NCBI RefSeq assembly: GCF_001855385.1
Contig: NZ_MKIE01000001.1
Location: 186,001 to 250,000, forward strand
DNA: 64,000 nt
DNA from: Andreesenia angusta
GTDB taxonomy: Bacteria; Bacillota; Clostridia; Tissierellales; Gottschalkiaceae
Direction: 5' to 3'
Position numbers and translations under genes: made by a program. Of this stretch, positions 62,750-64,000 are shown piece after piece. The notes beneath the pieces are model-generated. The model did no database searches, was not told the origin of the DNA, and was given only the letters and a program-made list of their open reading frames with translations. The stretch's first letter is position 1, and each line of letters opens with the position of its first letter.

Positions 62750-62898
62750 CTTTCGGTACCTCCCTCGCTCTTTTCTGCTGAAGCTAAAGATCTATCTATC
62801 TTTATGCTGTTCACAGGATTATTGAAAATATCTACAAATGAATCTACAGCTTTTTCTGTATCAAGGGTAAACTTCTTGTCAAATGATGAAGTTGCCAT
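62725..62898 (-). CDS. 57-residue probable antitoxin or partner of the GNAT protein
   Basis: ATG at 62898 follows GGAGGATC by a few bases. The product begins MATSSFDKKFTLDTEKAVDS and ends LKKILSL. It is short, charged and mostly helical, as in small antitoxin-like proteins often found directly in front of GNAT genes in Clostridia. The pairing with overlapping stop and start codons suggests strict stoichiometry. I recognise the type from context, not a named family. Confidence 0.62.
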   Translation of the reverse strand: MATSSFDKKFTLDTEKAVDSFVDIFNNPVNSIKIDRSLASAEKSEGGTERLKKILSL

Positions 62899-63000
62899 AC
62901 TGATCCTCCTCTCCTAAATGTAATATTTAATAACGATAACCTAGACGCTTCATATAAGTAATTATAGCATATGTATGCTAATTTTAAAATTTAACTGGAG

Positions 63001-63026
63001 ATGAATATACTTATGATAACTCTTCC
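63001..63026 (+). repeat. 26-bp imperfect direct repeat, copy 1 (upstream of mazEF)
   Basis: This segment matches 63743-63768 at 22 of 26 positions, including ATGATAACTCTTCC against ATGATAGCTCTTCC. It contains an ATG start for a 34-residue open frame that stops inside the mazEF promoter. The second copy lies at the ribosome site and start of the HNH-like gene, so the two repeats flank mazEF. Confidence 0.5.
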
Positions 63027-63085
63027 TATCGAATTAACTTGGTCGCTGTATATCTTGAAATCGTCCACAGTACACCCTACTACTA

Positions 63086-63116
63086 TTGATTTTTTGTTTA
63101 TACATAGTATATACTA
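63086..63116 (+). promoter_or_regulatory. mazEF promoter with 12-bp palindromic operator
   Basis: TTGATT (63086-63091), 18-base spacer, TATACT (63110-63115). The -10 box lies inside the perfect palindrome TAGTATATACTA (63105-63116), a likely autoregulatory site for MazE. Confidence 0.7.
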
Positions 63117-63136
63117 AATGAAAGGAGGTCTTTAAA

Positions 63137-63376
63137 ATGCTAGCTAAAATCCAAAAGTGGGGTAACAGTAATGGGATAAGAATTCCAAAATCTGCATTAG
63201 AAACAGTTCATCTTAAAGAGAACGACAAAGTAGAGATAGTGGTCAAAGAAGGTAATATTATAATAATGCCTTTGAAAAAACATAAGACCTTTGAAGAGAG
63301 AATAGCTGGATTCACCGGAGAATATGAATATGAAGAATGGGATACTGGCGAACCTGTCGGCGAGGAGGTGTTCTAG
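63137..63376 (+). CDS. mazE: MazE-type antitoxin (AbrB fold)
   Basis: 79 residues. The N-terminal KIQKWGNSNGIRIPKSALE is the classical MazE/AbrB swapped-hairpin DNA-binding motif. The C-terminal half (ERIAGFTGEYEYEEWDTGE) is acidic and flexible, as expected of the tail that blocks the toxin. AAAGGAGG lies upstream of the ATG. The stop overlaps the mazF GTG by one base. Confidence 0.92.
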   Translation: MLAKIQKWGNSNGIRIPKSALETVHLKENDKVEIVVKEGNIIIMPLKKHKTFEERIAGFTGEYEYEEWDTGEPVGEEVF

Positions 63377-63714
63377 TGGCTTATATACCTAAGCAGGGTG
63401 ATATAGTCTATCTAAACTTCAATCCTCAAGCTGGACATGAACAAGCCAGAACCAGACCCGCTCTAGTTGTCAGCAAAGATGCCTTTAACCAGTTCACCAG
63501 AAAAGCAGCTATATTATGTCCTATAACTAACACTGATAGGGGTCTTCCTTTTCAAGTCAAGCTGGATGAAAGAACTAAAACTACCGGAGTGATATTATGC
63601 GATCAAGTAAAGTCGCTAGATATATCAGCTAGGAATATTTCATTCAAAGAGCAAATTCCCCAAGACATATTAGAAGAGGTTATAGATATTTTAATAGGTT
63701 TTATCGAAGTCTAG
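63376..63714 (+). CDS. mazF: MazF/PemK-type endoribonuclease toxin
   Basis: 112 residues. The opening PKQGDIVYLNFNPQAGHEQARTRPALVVS is the MazF beta-barrel with the conserved Arg for RNA cleavage, followed by LCPITN and GLPFQVKL, and the later Thr and Ser positions. GTG at 63376 overlaps the antitoxin stop (TAGTG) and has GAGGAGG six bases upstream. The longer open frame before it overlaps mazE and is rejected. The expected role is sequence-specific mRNA cleavage when MazE is lost. Confidence 0.93.
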   Translation: MAYIPKQGDIVYLNFNPQAGHEQARTRPALVVSKDAFNQFTRKAAILCPITNTDRGLPFQVKLDERTKTTGVILCDQVKSLDISARNISFKEQIPQDILEEVIDILIGFIEV

Positions 63715-63734
63715 CCTGTCGGTTTTGACAGGCT
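63713..63734 (+). other. Stem-loop between mazF and the next gene
   Basis: AGCCTGTC and GACAGGCT pair exactly around GGTTTT. No T tract follows, so it may be an RNA stabiliser or weak pause and not a true terminator. Confidence 0.6.
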
Positions 63735-63742
63735 GCGAGGAG

Positions 63743-63768
63743 GTGAATAGAATTATGATAGCTCTTCC
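63743..63768 (+). repeat. 26-bp imperfect direct repeat, copy 2
   Basis: Matches 63001-63026 at 22 of 26 positions and covers the start of the HNH-like gene. See the first copy for its partner. Confidence 0.5.
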
Positions 63769-64000
63769 AAAGTGTCCCGATATAAATTCAAACGTCTTGG
63801 AGAGAATGCTGACAGACGGCCTGACCACAAGCTACAAGCTTTTCTGGTTTCTGGGTGTGTTCAAAGAAGTTGTATCTGGCGAAAAAGTGATTCCATTTAG
63901 AAGAGTCGTGTGCCGAATGATTTCTGACTCATGGTATCCGCTTGTGGAGTACCATTTAAACTTCGGAGTTGTGGACAAGCTATACGACCTGGTAATGCTT
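63755..64000 (+). CDS. Probable HNH-endonuclease-family protein, partial (N-terminal 82 residues)
   Basis: The frame runs from an ATG with AGGAGGTGA upstream to the window edge. The visible part, with TTSYKLFWFLGVFKEVV and FRRVVCRMISDSWYPLVEYHLNFG, resembles the N-terminal domain that precedes HNH nucleases in many anaerobes. The HNH motif itself is outside the window, so this is a moderate-confidence call. Its place at the edge of a defence cluster fits a nuclease role. Confidence 0.5.
   Translation, partial: MIALPKCPDINSNVLERMLTDGLTTSYKLFWFLGVFKEVVSGEKVIPFRRVVCRMISDSWYPLVEYHLNFGVVDKLYDLVML

Noticed and set aside
1..64000. CRISPR arrays, tRNA genes and insertion sequences
   Set aside because: No regularly spaced direct repeats, cloverleaf patterns, transposase motifs or terminal inverted repeats were found on reading.

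Overview
This 64-kb window looks like the chromosome of an anaerobic, motile Clostridia-type Firmicute. The evidence is strong GGAGG-type ribosome binding sites, a multi-cluster [FeFe] hydrogenase, a superoxide-reductase-like domain, S-layer-homology (SLH) modules, two TPP riboswitches, methyl-accepting chemotaxis proteins and several c-di-GMP enzymes. The genus cannot be named from sequence reading alone. Most genes lie on the minus strand in tightly overlapping operons. I see no tRNA, rRNA, CRISPR array or intact insertion sequence, and no gene-free stretch longer than about 250 bases.

Layout: 1-2300 is a metalloid-response block (arsR-arsD running off the left edge, preceded by a second arsR with an ArsP-like permease and a redox thioredoxin-fold protein). 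2350-10280 holds single genes: a YgiD-type dioxygenase, an XRE/desulfoferrodoxin fusion, a Nudix hydrolase, a PAS-GGDEF-EAL protein, a 3D-domain wall protein, a phosphoesterase, a MoaE-like protein and a methyltransferase. 10351-13394 is a TPP-riboswitch-controlled thiamine-precursor uptake operon. 13406-22249 carries a NosR-like flavinylated ferredoxin, a CPA2 antiporter, an orphan 53-residue peptide, an Rrf2 regulator with a YhgE/Pip exporter, and an ABC-2 efflux operon. 22358-31118 is a signalling stretch (two chemotaxis receptors, EAL, SBP-GGDEF-HD-GYP, DUF2975/HTH pair).

31232-37210 is one operon joining an NuoF/GltD-like flavoprotein, an [FeFe] hydrogenase and a complete SsuABC/TauABC-like ABC importer. 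37307-45020 is a five-gene operon (receiver, HEAT-repeat membrane protein, processive GT2, large membrane-anchored glycosidase-like protein, SLH-GH16 protein). I interpret it as a surface polysaccharide synthesis and processing machine, and it is my main candidate for an undescribed system. 45221-47176 has a secreted MORN-repeat protein and a FUSC exporter. 47270-51531 is a second TPP-riboswitch operon (cytX-thiM-thiE-HAD-thiD).

The right end is a defence and stress island. It has a complete Wadjet system in jetD-A-B-C order (51560-59241), ahpC, an ABC-F ATPase behind a putative leader-peptide attenuator, a GNAT toxin-like pair whose acetyltransferase appears to begin at a non-standard ATT codon, mazEF, and the start of a probable HNH endonuclease.

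The two TPP operons complement each other: ThiXYZ and CytX import pyrimidine precursors, and ThiD/ThiM/ThiE convert salvaged pyrimidine and thiazole to thiamine phosphate. The c-di-GMP enzymes, chemotaxis receptors and polysaccharide operon would fit a motile-to-attached switch, which is inference from content only.
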